From the NCBI GenBank assembly GCA_944990035.1, contig CALYLX010000097.1, positions 124,001-188,000 on the forward strand: 64,000 bases of DNA. The letters are read 5' to 3'. The notes below the pieces were generated by a model, which had not been told where the DNA came from, did not search any database, and worked only from the letters and a program-made list of their open reading frames with translations. The translations under genes were made by a program, and so were the position numbers. Positions 10,901 to 21,425 of this stretch are shown here, one piece after another. How positions within the stretch are numbered: the stretch's first letter is position 1; each line of letters starts with the position of its first letter. The DNA is from Clitopilus passeckerianus (Eukaryota; Basidiomycota; Agaricomycetes; Agaricales; Entolomataceae).

Positions 10901-12253
10901 GAGCATTCTGCACTGTCGTGCGCTTTGACAAGCCACGAAGTAGCGAGTCGCGTATCTTGACCGGCAAAGAAGCAAATTCTGGCGTACACCAGCCCTCGCC
11001 GAATAGTCCGACAAGTGCCCGACGAGCGCCGCGTTCCAGGATCTGGTTGTTGACGTCTCCTGCTAGAGCGAACTCCAGAACGCGGGGAGCGCGTCTAGCA
11101 CATTGCCTGCACCGACATCCTCCAGTTCCCCAAGCGCCGTTGGTGAGGGATTCGTATTCCGGGAATGGAAGGAATGCGTGGAAAAGCCCGTGGCACATTT
11201 CTTGGATGATGCGAGCCTGGATTTCGGTATGTAGGGTTGATAGGGAGAGGTATAGGGCAGCACGTAGGATGGCGAAAGCAGTAGAAAGGTCATAGGTCCG
11301 GTGTGAAAAGACGAGGGTTCCAGTGTAAATGAATCCGAGGGTGAAATGTAAGGATGCAGGGGTAAAGGGTGGTGAAGGTAAATTCAGTACTTGAGGGGCC
11401 GAGGAGGAGGGTGGGGGCTTGTTGGATGGCCATGATAGCAGGGCTGAATGGAAATATGGGGAACGGGAGACGAGAATGAACCGATGAGAAGAAAATATTG
11501 CGGTCGAATGTTCATTGGGTGCCGACGTGGAAAAGTTCCCTGTCAAAGATAGCTGGACGTCTGAGTAAAGACGAGATCTCCACATAAAAACGAGGTCCTT
11601 TCGCAGTTTGTCTATCCTGAGTTCTTCAGCGTCAAGGTCATTGCGATTCTTGACCAAATCTGACGAGGAATCGAACAAGAACTCGAATGCTTCGCCGAAA
11701 CCCTGTCCTGTGTAGAGGTACTCAAGTTCCTTCGAGAAAAGTGTTGGATTTATGCATGTGGTTATTCGAAGTAATCCTGGACCGGGTTGGGGCGCAATTG
11801 ACGGCGCGGGTGAGGTCATGCGATAGGGCGAAGGGGTACGACCCATTCCTCCTTCAACAGAGTGTCCCAGATCCAGGGATACCGCAGATGTTGTCGGCAA
11901 TGTTGGCGACGACGAGTATGGTGCATTTGGACCTCGGAATGCAAAGTATCGATTTTGGAAACTTGGAGGCGCACGAGCGTAGACGATAGCTGCAGCGTCA
12001 TGCGTCAGACTGAAAACAACCGGGGTTGTGCACACGAGTTTCACGCACCTTTATGCCCCCAGACTTCCTCTATGACTGCCCCAGGTTCCTGTTCTTCGTC
12101 TTCTTCGCAAACCTCCCAGACAACATCAGGAAATCGATCTTTGGAGCGCAAAAAGAGGTCTTCTAGGTCCTTTCGCCAATCTTCTGTGGAAAGTCGCGTT
12201 GCTTCTTGTAGTCCCGGGCTGGCTACCAGCGACGAAGGCGAAGAGACCGTCAT
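7936..12253 (-). CDS. BTB/POZ and CAP-Gly domain protein
   Basis: Three exons give a product of 1402 residues: 12253-12049, 11989-10427 and 10376-7936. The introns (59 bp and 50 bp) have GT-AG ends, and the codon phases agree across both junctions. The middle exon carries a BTB/POZ-like region (SDVQLSLTGN, then HRFILVSRSPYFHSALL, then LHFTLGFIYTGTL and a helical tail). A long Ser/Thr/Pro-rich disordered stretch follows, and then a CAP-Gly domain near the C-terminus (GIPCIVTSQRKKFKAYARY, WVGVEV, WNDGTWAGVRYF). CAP-Gly domains bind tubulin or EEY-type tails, while BTB domains mediate dimerisation or cullin-3 binding, so a microtubule-linked adaptor is plausible but inferred. An alternative is two separate genes, but both frames stop just past a clean donor and neither has its own stop or start in a sensible place. 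Confidence 0.75.
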
Positions 12254-12723
12254 GATTGCTCACTCATGCGCATGTAGGGTATAAAGGGTATCCGTACTGT
12301 CAATCCGCGAAACGTTGAAACCACGAGGCAAATGTCGCTTATATAATCACACAAAAACATAGATCATCCAATGCTCGCAAACTCTTTCCTAAAAATTATG
12401 ATTGAATTCCGCATGCCATAAATAGGATAAAAAGTGCTGGTCATTGCCAACCAATGGGATTCTTTAAAATTTCTATTTGGTGGAGCTGTTGAGAGGTTCA
12501 AGGGAATTCAGTGGCTAGTAAACTTCCTGACAAAATCAGTTGAATTTCCACCTCTACATTACTCTGTGTTTTCATTATGAAATTGGGGTTGGAATTTGAT
12601 CATTTGAGTTGCTAGCTGTTTTTAACCACTCACTTCTGAAACAATGGTAACAGAGTCCCCACCACCCATTCTAAGGTTGACTATGGTACAAGTCACTTAG
12701 TCACTCTACAGTGTGACAGTGGC
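12254..12723. other. intergenic region upstream of BTB/CAP-Gly gene
   Basis: AT-rich spacer of about 470 bp between the start of the BTB/CAP-Gly gene and the target duplication of the Ty3-type element. It presumably holds the promoter of the minus-strand gene. No coding region is seen. Confidence 0.4.
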
Positions 12724-12728
12724 AAAAT
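12724..12728. repeat. target site duplication, left
   Basis: AAAAT directly precedes the left LTR and recurs directly after the right LTR, as expected for a 5-bp duplication made by a Ty3-type integrase. Confidence 0.85.
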
Positions 12729-12976
12729 TGTGGCGGGAGTGTGAGAGTGTCACAGTCGCGTCACACGTAGCCTCGAGAGAGCAGGTATAAGTCCTCTTCT
12801 ATTCGAGATTGCTGGTCTCTCTAAGTCGTGTACAGGACCTTTATATACTAATTCCTAGGTATAGCTAACGTAATCTGTGAAGTAGCTACGATGTACGGAT
12901 GTATAGAACGAGCTCGGAATAGTAATCTAATCTTATCTGGATGAAGTAAGCATAACGTTGTCACGTATTCGCCACA
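12729..12976 (-). repeat. 3' LTR of the Ty3-type element
   Basis: The 248-bp terminal repeat is identical to the copy at 21426-21673. It starts TGTGGCGGGAG and ends TTCGCCACA on the plus strand, so it has short TGTGGCG/CGCCACA inverted ends. Because the element is read on the minus strand, this is its downstream (3') LTR. Confidence 0.93.
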
Positions 12977-13017
12977 TACGCCCTCCAGGGGTCGTGTAGC
13001 GTTGGCGGAAGGACCCC

Positions 13018-16000
13018 TCAAAGATCCAAGTTGCCAAAGTCGAAGTCCATGGGATCTTCCATGAGATTGTCGCGGGACGAGGCGGCGGACGAGGACGAAG
13101 AAGATGAGCTGGGTTTGCTCGGGCCGGCGACGGCACCAGAGTTGCCAGAAGCGGGGACGCCGGGATCAAAGAAGTCCATAAGGGGACCGAGATTGCCCAT
13201 GGTGGTGGGCGTCGCAGCAGAAGTGGTAGGAGTCGCAGGGGGTGTACGGGTATGATAAAGACCGTGTTTCGGGATAGGGAGCGAATAGTTTATAGCGTTT
13301 GTACGACTATTAGAAGGCGAAGTGTTTTTCTTCGGCTTCTGTCCTCCGGCACGAGCCTTGAGAAGTTTCTTGGCGTGTTTCTTGGCCTGCTTCTCTTCTG
13401 CCTTGATGCGACGTGCAGCCTGCTGGCGCAGGGGATATTGCAGTGCTTCATCGATTTCAAGGAGTCGAGAAGGGATCAATTCCCCGTTGGAGTTGGTGAC
13501 GCGAAGTGCCTGGAATGCAGGGTCGTGGATGATAGAGTCGATGTCATTGTACTCGAAGGAGAATTCGTTGTGAGGGATAGGCGGGCCGTGTGGGATCCAT
13601 CCACCTTGAGTGGGCTCGTAAGTGCACAGACGATGCTCTGTGGCTGCGCTAGAATTAAACGCGACCGCGACCTGCGTATATCCGGCGGGAATCCCGGTCT
13701 TGAATTTCCCGGCGCGGATAGCCTTGTCAAAGGCAAAGTAGAGTCGAAGTTGGAGAGGGTGAATGGTGACGGTGACGTTGGTCATCGCATTCGTGATGAG
13801 GTATACACCTCTAGTGGTGAGAGTGAACTGGTTCCACTCGAACGGCTTGACATTGCGTACTTGCGGCATATTGATGTGAGATTGATGGACGCGAGGAGCG
13901 GGGGTAGAGACGCGAGCTGGTGGGGAAAGCGAAGTATTCCTATAGAGAACTGTATCTGTAGAGGAATGGGTCAATAAGAGCGGTTTAACAGGGCTTTTAT
14001 ATCCTGGAAGGAGGTCCATAGTCCCCAGGAATACCTGTGGATCATCTTGAGGGGGTTTGCCTTTTCCGAGAGGTAACTCAGCAATACTATCCACCCCAAG
14101 TAGGTCCAGATATGGCTCAATGAGATTCATATCAGCAACCTGGGTGTAAGGAACCCAAGTTTCATCACCAGATTTCCAAAGAACTTTGAAAATAGCGTCA
14201 GTTTTCGCGCCAGTGTGTTCAATGATCTTGTCGGCCGTCCATTCTTGGTCGGGATCATCGACCTCGGCAATCTGGCTATCAAGCCTACCGGGGAATAACC
14301 TGTCGTCGTTAGGAACGTGAATCCTAAGAAGCGACGCGTGAAAAACATCGTGAATACCGCGCTGTTTCATGCTAGAGGGCAATTTAACGCGGTATGATGA
14401 ATTTCCGAAGTCTTTGAGAATGAGATAGGGTCCCACAAACTTCGGAATGAATTTCCTAACAGAACCCTTAGGCAAGGTCATGTTTTTCGAGGAAATGTAG
14501 ACGAGATCTCCCTCTTTGAAAGGGGCTAATTGACGTCGTCTATTTGCGGTTCTGATAGACTTCACACGCGAAGCCAAAATGCTATCATGCGCGGACAGAA
14601 TTGCATTTCTGAGTCTCTGAGCAAAGACTCGTACTCCTGGATACTCAGTATCATGTGGAGCATTCGTGATCAAACTACGAGGCATTCTTCCGTTGTTCAG
14701 AAAGAACGGAGAGTACCCAGTAACCTCAGATCTTGCAGTATTGATTGCAAATTCGACCGCCGGCAATCGTGATACCCAATCTCGTTGATTCGGTCCGATG
14801 CACTGACGAATCATCTGAGTTACGGTGCGATTTGCACGCTCAGTTGCGCCATCCGTTTCAGGATGATAAGCGCTCGACAGTTTGAGCTGCGTTCCAATCA
14901 ATCCGTGGAGACGTGTCCAGAATACGCTCGTGAATAGCGTATCACGGTCACTAACAATGGCCTTAGGTAGTCCATGTAGTTTGTAGACCTCAGAGAATAC
15001 CAATTCAGCTACATTTCGAGCTGTATAGTTAATTCTCGATGGTATCAAGTGTACCATGCCAGTCAAATGATCTATGACGACCGTAATGGAATCATAGGTG
15101 GCATTCCTATCCTTTGATAGGGGTAAGGGACCGACAAAGTCAATCCCGATGACTTCCCAAGGGTGCGATGGCACCGGAAGTGGGTGCAAAAGACCATAGG
15201 GTCTCTGGTTGCTAGGCTTGGAGCGCTTGCATGTAATGCAGCTATCGCAATATGCCTGAACGTCTGTAATCAGACTTTTCCACCAAACATGGTCCCGAAG
15301 GTATGTAGTGGTTTTCCGGGCGCCTAAGTGTGCTAGAAGCGAATGTGCTTCTGAAATCACAACTTCCCGGATGTTTCTTCCATTGAGAAGAACGTGAGGA
15401 ATGCAGAGCAATCTTAGATTTCGCTCTTTTAGGTAAACGAGGTTGTCATCTACCTCAAAGTTCCTGAATTCACTCGGCTTCTCAACAATTTTAGCAAAGA
15501 AGCTATCCTCAGAATATCTGTTTCGAATATTTCCGAGTAAATCGATGGGCTCGCGCCCTCCGTTCAACAATTCCACCAATGGAATTGCGGCAAATCGGTC
15601 GGCAAGACTTTGAGATCTCTTTGCGAGCGCCTCATCTTGATCTGCTTCCCGATTAGGCAACCGAAGTTCTGGTTCTTTGCGAGAACCGTCTTCAATCTGG
15701 GCGTCATCTAGAGCCTTTTCACGCGTTTGAACTGATTTCTTATGCGCAGGAAGTCGGATGGTAAGCTTTTGTGTACTTTGGGTACCACCCTTGCCCTCCT
15801 TTCCTTGCTGAGGTCCCTTCAGCACGAAATTTCGGACTGTCCGCTTAGCAAACTCATTTGCCGTCTCTGGACGACCTGACTCCGCAGGTGGCACCACACG
15901 GCGTTTCCGTGTTTTTGGTGCGTCGTTACCTGAAACGGGAGACGCGTTTTCATCAGAATTCGCGCCCTCCACCTCAAGTTCTCCGGCAGCTAATGAAAGC

Positions 16001-19000
16001 TGTGCCATCTCGCCCTCTAAACCAACGAGAATTGGCATTGTAATGCCGTGTACCACCAGATTGTCATTATCGATGACATCATGGTATGTGTATTCGCTTC
16101 TGGCCCTCACCGTCCCTGGCGCATCGAAGGAATACAATCGAGATAGAGAATCCGAAAGGATATTCTCCACTCCAGGTACGTAGATAATTTCGAAGTCAAA
16201 TTCGGAGATCTTTTCTAACCACCGGGCCTGTCTTCCTGACAGGTCCTTTTGCTTCAGCAGGTGAACAAGACCCTTGTGGTCTGTGTACCATCGAAAATGG
16301 ACACCCTGCAGTATGTCGCGATGCCTTAGCATGGATTCCACGCCGGCTAACATCTCGATCTCGTGCACAGGATAATTCTGTTGCGCAGAATTCAGCTTAG
16401 CCGAATAGAACGCAGCCACTTTGGCCGTTTTCCAATCTCCCCCTTGGCTGACGACACCAGCAATTCCAGTGATGCAACCGTCAGTTACAAGGTTCACAGG
16501 AGGTGTGTTCTTTCCATAGGTAAGTGGTTTCCGGTGGTGGTCTTTGCACGATGACGCTAACCGTTTGATATCTTCAAAGGCGCGTTGATGGGTGTGTTCC
16601 CAACGGAAGGGAACAGTATCACCCGTCAAACCGTGTAGAATCCCCATCGGGATGCGTACACGGTCAATGTCATCTGCGAGGTATCCGGCCGCACCGAGAA
16701 ATCCTCGCAGAAGGTCTCTGTTCGTAGGGACCTTCCATTTTACCAACGCATCGACCTTTTCAGGATCCATTTTGATCCCTTCATCGTCGATGATGCGTCC
16801 GAGTACCTTCATATCCTTGCACAGGAATTGGAGCTTTTTCTCCGAAAGGTAAAACCGTTCCCTTTTCAGAATATCGAGCACAATTCTGACATGCTCGATG
16901 TGTTCCTTCAGGGTATTCGAATAAATGATGATATCATCGAGATATACATCAAGGAACCGGCCAATATACGATGAGAACAGGTAGTTCATCAGCGCTTGGT
17001 AGGTTGCCGGTGCATTACAGTCTCCCTGTTGCACAACATTACTGACCATGTTTCCATCGGGGGTGGAAACAGCAGAGCGTTCAACATGTTCAGGTACGAT
17101 CCTGATCTGTTCATACGCGTCCTGCCCGTCAATAATTGACCGATACTTTGCAGCAGCGGCCCTCCTCAAGATACCATCAATATCCGGCAAAGGAGATGAT
17201 AACTTCTTGGTATTTGCGTTGCGCTCGCGCAAATCAAACACGGTACGCATTCTGATTGGTTCTCCAGCCTTTCCAGGCTTCTTTACGAACAGAATGGGAA
17301 CGGTATTCCCAGCGCTGGTGACCTTCCACCTGCCGCTTTTGATATACGCGTCCCTTTTTTCAATCCATTGCACTTTCATCGGTTCAGGACAACGCGATGG
17401 ACGCCACGGATACACCTTATGCAGATCAATCAAAGGTATAGTATGGTTTATTGCCCTCAAAGGAGGCAACGGAGTCTCACTCGCAAGTTTACAGAGTGGT
17501 CTCGCATACTCACGAAGTTTCTCTCGAATCTTTTCGAGGTCATCTTCATACAAGGACATTGCCCGAGAGGACAATGTCGTTACACCAGGACCCTTCAGAG
17601 GTAACGAGGTGAGGTTACCAATTGTAATGCTCGGTGGATTCACACTGAATGTCACTCGATGCTGATACAGCCATGGTGTGCCAAGAATCACATCATAATT
17701 TGAGATGTTAATTACATCAAAATGACGATCCTCTCCTATCCCCTGGTATTCCAGCCTGGCGGATACGGCATAATTCACGCGTGAGCGCGACCCTTGCACA
17801 GCAAGCTGTACCAAAATAGGTGAAGTTAGTTCCTTCCTCGTCAAGTTGAGTTGTTGAACTAACGTTGTTGACACAAAATCACCGAGTGATCCTGAGTCGA
17901 TTAACGCCTTCGCCGGGTGCCCATTGATGCGGACAACAACGACGAGTGGCTTAGGAACGGACCTAGAAGGGTCTTTTGTCATTGATGCGTTCCTTTGCAA
18001 AGAAGGGTACGTACCAGCTTGTACCTGCTGACCGTAAAGATCAATGATGATGCCAGTGCGTCGATCATTCCTTCTCCTATTGCCTCGGTAAGGGTAAGCG
18101 CGAGGCTGTGGGCGTACTTTGAAGAGATTGGTGAGCAAATCATGTTCTCCTCTCTCAAAAAAGTCCCATCGAGGTCTTTTCAGAACCCTCTTCGCATACC
18201 AGTTGTTCAGATTGAACTTGCGCATGCGAAGGTACCTTCCAGCAATCAAATTCTTTGATCGCCGGTAAGTGTCAATGATTTCATATTCATCATTATTGAT
18301 TCTGTGCACGTCAAAGATCCTGACGCGCTTCTGTTCCTTAGGTCGGAAACTGGAATCAAGCACACGTTGGGCATTCCAAGCCCACATATCCGGAGGGGAT
18401 AACTTAGTGCACATCCGATCATAATCATAGATCGGTTTGTTCGTGTACTGGCTCATTGCACGAGCGTACCATGCGGCAGGTGAGAATTCCGGATTCTCAA
18501 CCGTGCTAATTCGAACTCTCAAACCATCGTGCTCAGGGTGAACACTATCCATCACAATCAAGTGGTCCGGATCGGTTTGGTACACCAGAAAACGGGTGTC
18601 AATATCCGTAAGTGATTCCTTAGGATCTCCTGGATAGGGTGACGAACTTTCAAGCAGGAACATCATCTTCCTCGCGTGAACATCGCCAATAGTCATTCTA
18701 GGGCCCGAGATAGCTTCATCTTTCTGGGCGAACTTCATTCGAAAGTCCGTGAAGATTAACCATTCGCGCTCAGGATGACGGTGCCAAGTTCTCAATGAGA
18801 TAGGTACGCTAATATCCCTTGAGAGGATATCATCGAGCTCAGCACCCGTTAGCTTCTTGTGTGCGTTTGATCGCTCATCAAACGGGTCGACGAAGTCAGG
18901 GTAAAGTTCCCTGGGAGGTATGATCTCCCTTCCCGGAAACTCAAAATCCGAATTATGATCGGTTACTGACGCATTAGACACTTCAGAATCTGTGTCATTG

Positions 19001-21267
19001 TCAAGGGCCCAGTCCACCATACCAAGGTTCAAGGTTTGAGTGGTCTCGGCCAGACTTGCCTCACGAAGTTTTTCGGTGCGGTCAAAGTCAATTCCTACGC
19101 TGAAGTTACTAACTCCAGGTGGTTTCCCTTTGCTTCCTTTAGCCGTATTGGCCTTGGGGCAGTTCCTGGACATATGTCCGGGTTCCTTGCAACGGAAGCA
19201 ACATCCTTCAGCGCGAAGTTGCTCTTTCTCTTCCTCGCTGAGGTGAGTTTTGGCATTCGCGTTTCCTCCATTTGATTTGGAAGAATTGGACTCATTCTTC
19301 CCGTATCCAGAATTATTTCCGGACGTGGAAGGCTTGTTACGGCGCTGATCATTAGACTTGGTCTGATGATTTTGGCGAGAACCCTGACGGTGAGAGTTTC
19401 CACCGCCATTTCCAGCCTTGGAAGGCTGAGGGTCTCGGCGCTGTTCATTTCGGCCATGGTCAGGTCGATCATTACGACGTTCCTCATTGCCAACAGCCTC
19501 TGCCATCTCAATGTATTCGGCCTCGCGAACTACATGAGACCATTTGGCAGTCTCTGGATTGATCTTGGCCATGTAAAGGGCCTTCCGAATTGACGGACGG
19601 AAGTTGTGGAACAACTTCACAACCTTTTCCTTTTTGCGGTAAGAACCGACTGTAAGGAATAATTCATTCAACTCAGCAACGTAGTCCCTGACTGATCGAT
19701 TGCCTTGTTGACAGCGTTCCAGGCGCTGGCGTTGCTTATCCCTGTAATTCAGAGGGAAACACGCATTGAAGAGTCCAATGAAGAACTCCTCGAGGGTCCA
19801 TTTCTCCGGATGGTGAGAAACGGCCCTAGCATAGTAAGTATATGCTCTTCCGGTGAGGAATTCAGACAAGACTAAAACTTGTCGTCGTTTCTCTACCAGG
19901 CCATACTTGACGTAGGCGGTCCCATGGGTAAGGAACTTCTGGAACTGCTGCAAATCAGCAGAACCAGAGTACTTCTCCGGCGGGGTAGGCTTGATCAAGG
20001 TCCTAACATAGGCCATTGATCGAGATTTGCGATGCTTACGCCCCTTTCGGCCCTTTCGGGTCCTTCGGCGGCGGCGGCCTCTATCCTCAGAAGATTCGGA
20101 GGAGGAAGTGGAGGAATCAGAGCTCTCATCAGAGCTTGATGAATCTGATCCACTCGGAGGTGAGTCCTCACTGTCAGATGAGCTCGACTCACTGGAGTCA
20201 GAGCTATCCTTATCATCATCATCAGAGGGGTCGGACCTCTTCTTGTGACGAAGGCGGCCAAAGGCGCGCCCTAAGGAGCTCTTAGGAGTAACCTGGCTAA
20301 TGGGCTTGGTTGCGCGACCCTTAGCTTCTTTCTCCTTTCGGCGAGAAGACTTGGACTGAATCTTTTCTCCTCCGTCCTTCGCTATTCTGTTCAACAGTCT
20401 AGCGTAGTCTTCAGAGATGGGTGCAGACGTCGATCGACGTTGGCGCTGGTGTTTAGCCTTGGCCTTAGCACGTTCTTTCTCTTTCTTCCTCTTGTTAGAA
20501 GTAGAATTCTCTTGTACATTAGATTCCGGAGTAATGCCATGAACATTAATTCCATCATCTTCGATGTCAGAACCATCAGGTTCGTTGTCAAGCTCACGAG
20601 CATTCTCCTGAATATCTTCAAAGAGAGCTCTTTGTGTGCTGATGTCGCGTTCATCCTCGGGTATTCCGGAATTACCCCAATTCAGAGGATCAATGCCCTT
20701 TCCCTTGTCGGGCCGGGCACTCATATTTACAGTCGCATTATCCGATTCGTCGGATTCAGATGCGTCGGTTTCTACAGTGGCAGCGTATTTCATGCGCTTC
20801 TCATAAGCGGTACGTTGCTCCTGGCTCATACTGTCCCGAGCCGCGTTGTAGAGCAATTCTTGCTCTTCAGTCAACTCGGCTTGGACAGATTCTTCTTCAT
20901 CGCGCTCGTGATGAAGAGAATTTTCGTTATATTCAAACAAATCATCTATTTGATCATTATCGAATATTTCAGGTACATCTTCTAATACATTATTAGAAGT
21001 TTCCTTCACACCAGAGCCGTCGCTCAAGGTGTCGGAAATACCGCGAGGACCTTCATCCTCGCCACGAAGACTCTCATCTTCGTTAACACCGCGTGTGCCA
21101 GACACGGGTGAAGCAGCCCTGGATTGCACTCCTTGACCACTGTCAAGGGATAGATCTGCTGCGCCGGCCAATCCACCTGGCATGGTGGATCCTGCCGAAG
21201 ACGACACTTGCGTGCCGCCCGGACCGCGTGGACGGAACTGATAAGTCCGTTTAACGGGAGGTGCCAT
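13018..21267 (-). CDS. Gag-Pol polyprotein, single open frame
   Basis: A 2749-residue polyprotein with no frameshift or stop between Gag and Pol. Visible in order: an acidic and Ser-rich N-terminus; a capsid-like region; a CCHC zinc knuckle (CCFRCKEPGHMSRNC, about residue 690); an unassigned module of about 330 residues; an aspartic protease site ALIDSGSLGDFVS (about 1119); reverse transcriptase with YLDDIIIYS (about 1440); RNase H (VTDGC about 1594, later TDHKGL and LSDSLS); integrase with an HHCC finger (HSLLAHLG to CITCK, about 1974-2013) and D-D-E residues in IGIDFVGP, VSDRD and TERANR; a chromodomain-like stretch (EWTADKIIEH to VPYTQV, about 2340-2380); and a C-terminal extension of some 350 residues that I cannot assign, ending in the acidic MEDPMDFDFGNLDL. 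A one-frame Gag-Pol is known in some fungal Ty3 elements; how the Gag:Pol ratio is kept is not evident. Confidence 0.92.
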   Translation of the reverse strand: MAPPVKRTYQFRPRGPGGTQVSSSAGSTMPGGLAGAADLSLDSGQGVQSRAASPVSGTRGVNEDESLRGEDEGPRGISDTLSDGSGVKETSNNVLEDVPEIFDNDQIDDLFEYNENSLHHERDEEESVQAELTEEQELLYNAARDSMSQEQRTAYEKRMKYAATVETDASESDESDNATVNMSARPDKGKGIDPLNWGNSGIPEDERDISTQRALFEDIQENARELDNEPDGSDIEDDGINVHGITPESNVQENSTSNKRKKEKERAKAKAKHQRQRRSTSAPISEDYARLLNRIAKDGGEKIQSKSSRRKEKEAKGRATKPISQVTPKSSLGRAFGRLRHKKRSDPSDDDDKDSSDSSESSSSDSEDSPPSGSDSSSSDESSDSSTSSSESSEDRGRRRRRTRKGRKGRKHRKSRSMAYVRTLIKPTPPEKYSGSADLQQFQKFLTHGTAYVKYGLVEKRRQVLVLSEFLTGRAYTYYARAVSHHPEKWTLEEFFIGLFNACFPLNYRDKQRQRLERCQQGNRSVRDYVAELNELFLTVGSYRKKEKVVKLFHNFRPSIRKALYMAKINPETAKWSHVVREAEYIEMAEAVGNEERRNDRPDHGRNEQRRDPQPSKAGNGGGNSHRQGSRQNHQTKSNDQRRNKPSTSGNNSGYGKNESNSSKSNGGNANAKTHLSEEEKEQLRAEGCCFRCKEPGHMSRNCPKANTAKGSKGKPPGVSNFSVGIDFDRTEKLREASLAETTQTLNLGMVDWALDNDTDSEVSNASVTDHNSDFEFPGREIIPPRELYPDFVDPFDERSNAHKKLTGAELDDILSRDISVPISLRTWHRHPEREWLIFTDFRMKFAQKDEAISGPRMTIGDVHARKMMFLLESSSPYPGDPKESLTDIDTRFLVYQTDPDHLIVMDSVHPEHDGLRVRISTVENPEFSPAAWYARAMSQYTNKPIYDYDRMCTKLSPPDMWAWNAQRVLDSSFRPKEQKRVRIFDVHRINNDEYEIIDTYRRSKNLIAGRYLRMRKFNLNNWYAKRVLKRPRWDFFERGEHDLLTNLFKVRPQPRAYPYRGNRRRNDRRTGIIIDLYGQQVQAGTYPSLQRNASMTKDPSRSVPKPLVVVVRINGHPAKALIDSGSLGDFVSTTLVQQLNLTRKELTSPILVQLAVQGSRSRVNYAVSARLEYQGIGEDRHFDVINISNYDVILGTPWLYQHRVTFSVNPPSITIGNLTSLPLKGPGVTTLSSRAMSLYEDDLEKIREKLREYARPLCKLASETPLPPLRAINHTIPLIDLHKVYPWRPSRCPEPMKVQWIEKRDAYIKSGRWKVTSAGNTVPILFVKKPGKAGEPIRMRTVFDLRERNANTKKLSSPLPDIDGILRRAAAAKYRSIIDGQDAYEQIRIVPEHVERSAVSTPDGNMVSNVVQQGDCNAPATYQALMNYLFSSYIGRFLDVYLDDIIIYSNTLKEHIEHVRIVLDILKRERFYLSEKKLQFLCKDMKVLGRIIDDEGIKMDPEKVDALVKWKVPTNRDLLRGFLGAAGYLADDIDRVRIPMGILHGLTGDTVPFRWEHTHQRAFEDIKRLASSCKDHHRKPLTYGKNTPPVNLVTDGCITGIAGVVSQGGDWKTAKVAAFYSAKLNSAQQNYPVHEIEMLAGVESMLRHRDILQGVHFRWYTDHKGLVHLLKQKDLSGRQARWLEKISEFDFEIIYVPGVENILSDSLSRLYSFDAPGTVRARSEYTYHDVIDNDNLVVHGITMPILVGLEGEMAQLSLAAGELEVEGANSDENASPVSGNDAPKTRKRRVVPPAESGRPETANEFAKRTVRNFVLKGPQQGKEGKGGTQSTQKLTIRLPAHKKSVQTREKALDDAQIEDGSRKEPELRLPNREADQDEALAKRSQSLADRFAAIPLVELLNGGREPIDLLGNIRNRYSEDSFFAKIVEKPSEFRNFEVDDNLVYLKERNLRLLCIPHVLLNGRNIREVVISEAHSLLAHLGARKTTTYLRDHVWWKSLITDVQAYCDSCITCKRSKPSNQRPYGLLHPLPVPSHPWEVIGIDFVGPLPLSKDRNATYDSITVVIDHLTGMVHLIPSRINYTARNVAELVFSEVYKLHGLPKAIVSDRDTLFTSVFWTRLHGLIGTQLKLSSAYHPETDGATERANRTVTQMIRQCIGPNQRDWVSRLPAVEFAINTARSEVTGYSPFFLNNGRMPRSLITNAPHDTEYPGVRVFAQRLRNAILSAHDSILASRVKSIRTANRRRQLAPFKEGDLVYISSKNMTLPKGSVRKFIPKFVGPYLILKDFGNSSYRVKLPSSMKQRGIHDVFHASLLRIHVPNDDRLFPGRLDSQIAEVDDPDQEWTADKIIEHTGAKTDAIFKVLWKSGDETWVPYTQVADMNLIEPYLDLLGVDSIAELPLGKGKPPQDDPQVFLGTMDLLPGYKSPVKPLLLTHSSTDTVLYRNTSLSPPARVSTPAPRVHQSHINMPQVRNVKPFEWNQFTLTTRGVYLITNAMTNVTVTIHPLQLRLYFAFDKAIRAGKFKTGIPAGYTQVAVAFNSSAATEHRLCTYEPTQGGWIPHGPPIPHNEFSFEYNDIDSIIHDPAFQALRVTNSNGELIPSRLLEIDEALQYPLRQQAARRIKAEEKQAKKHAKKLLKARAGGQKPKKNTSPSNSRTNAINYSLPIPKHGLYHTRTPPATPTTSAATPTTMGNLGPLMDFFDPGVPASGNSGAVAGPSKPSSSSSSSSAASSRDNLMEDPMDFDFGNLDL

Positions 21268-21425
21268 GATTCGGGTTTGTTAAGGGTTTAAGCTGAGAGA
21301 CAGTTGACTCTGCGAAGTCGGGTGTACTTGGGTGGCCAAACCGCCGTACGTTCCGCGAATACGAGAGTCAAATGAAAACGATAAGAGACGCTAGGAGCGA
21401 GAAGAGCTGGGAGATGCTCAAAATA

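Noticed and set aside
13252..13977. 241-codon plus-strand open frame inside the Ty3 element
   Set aside because: Antisense shadow of the intact Gag-Pol frame, with no protein-like motif.
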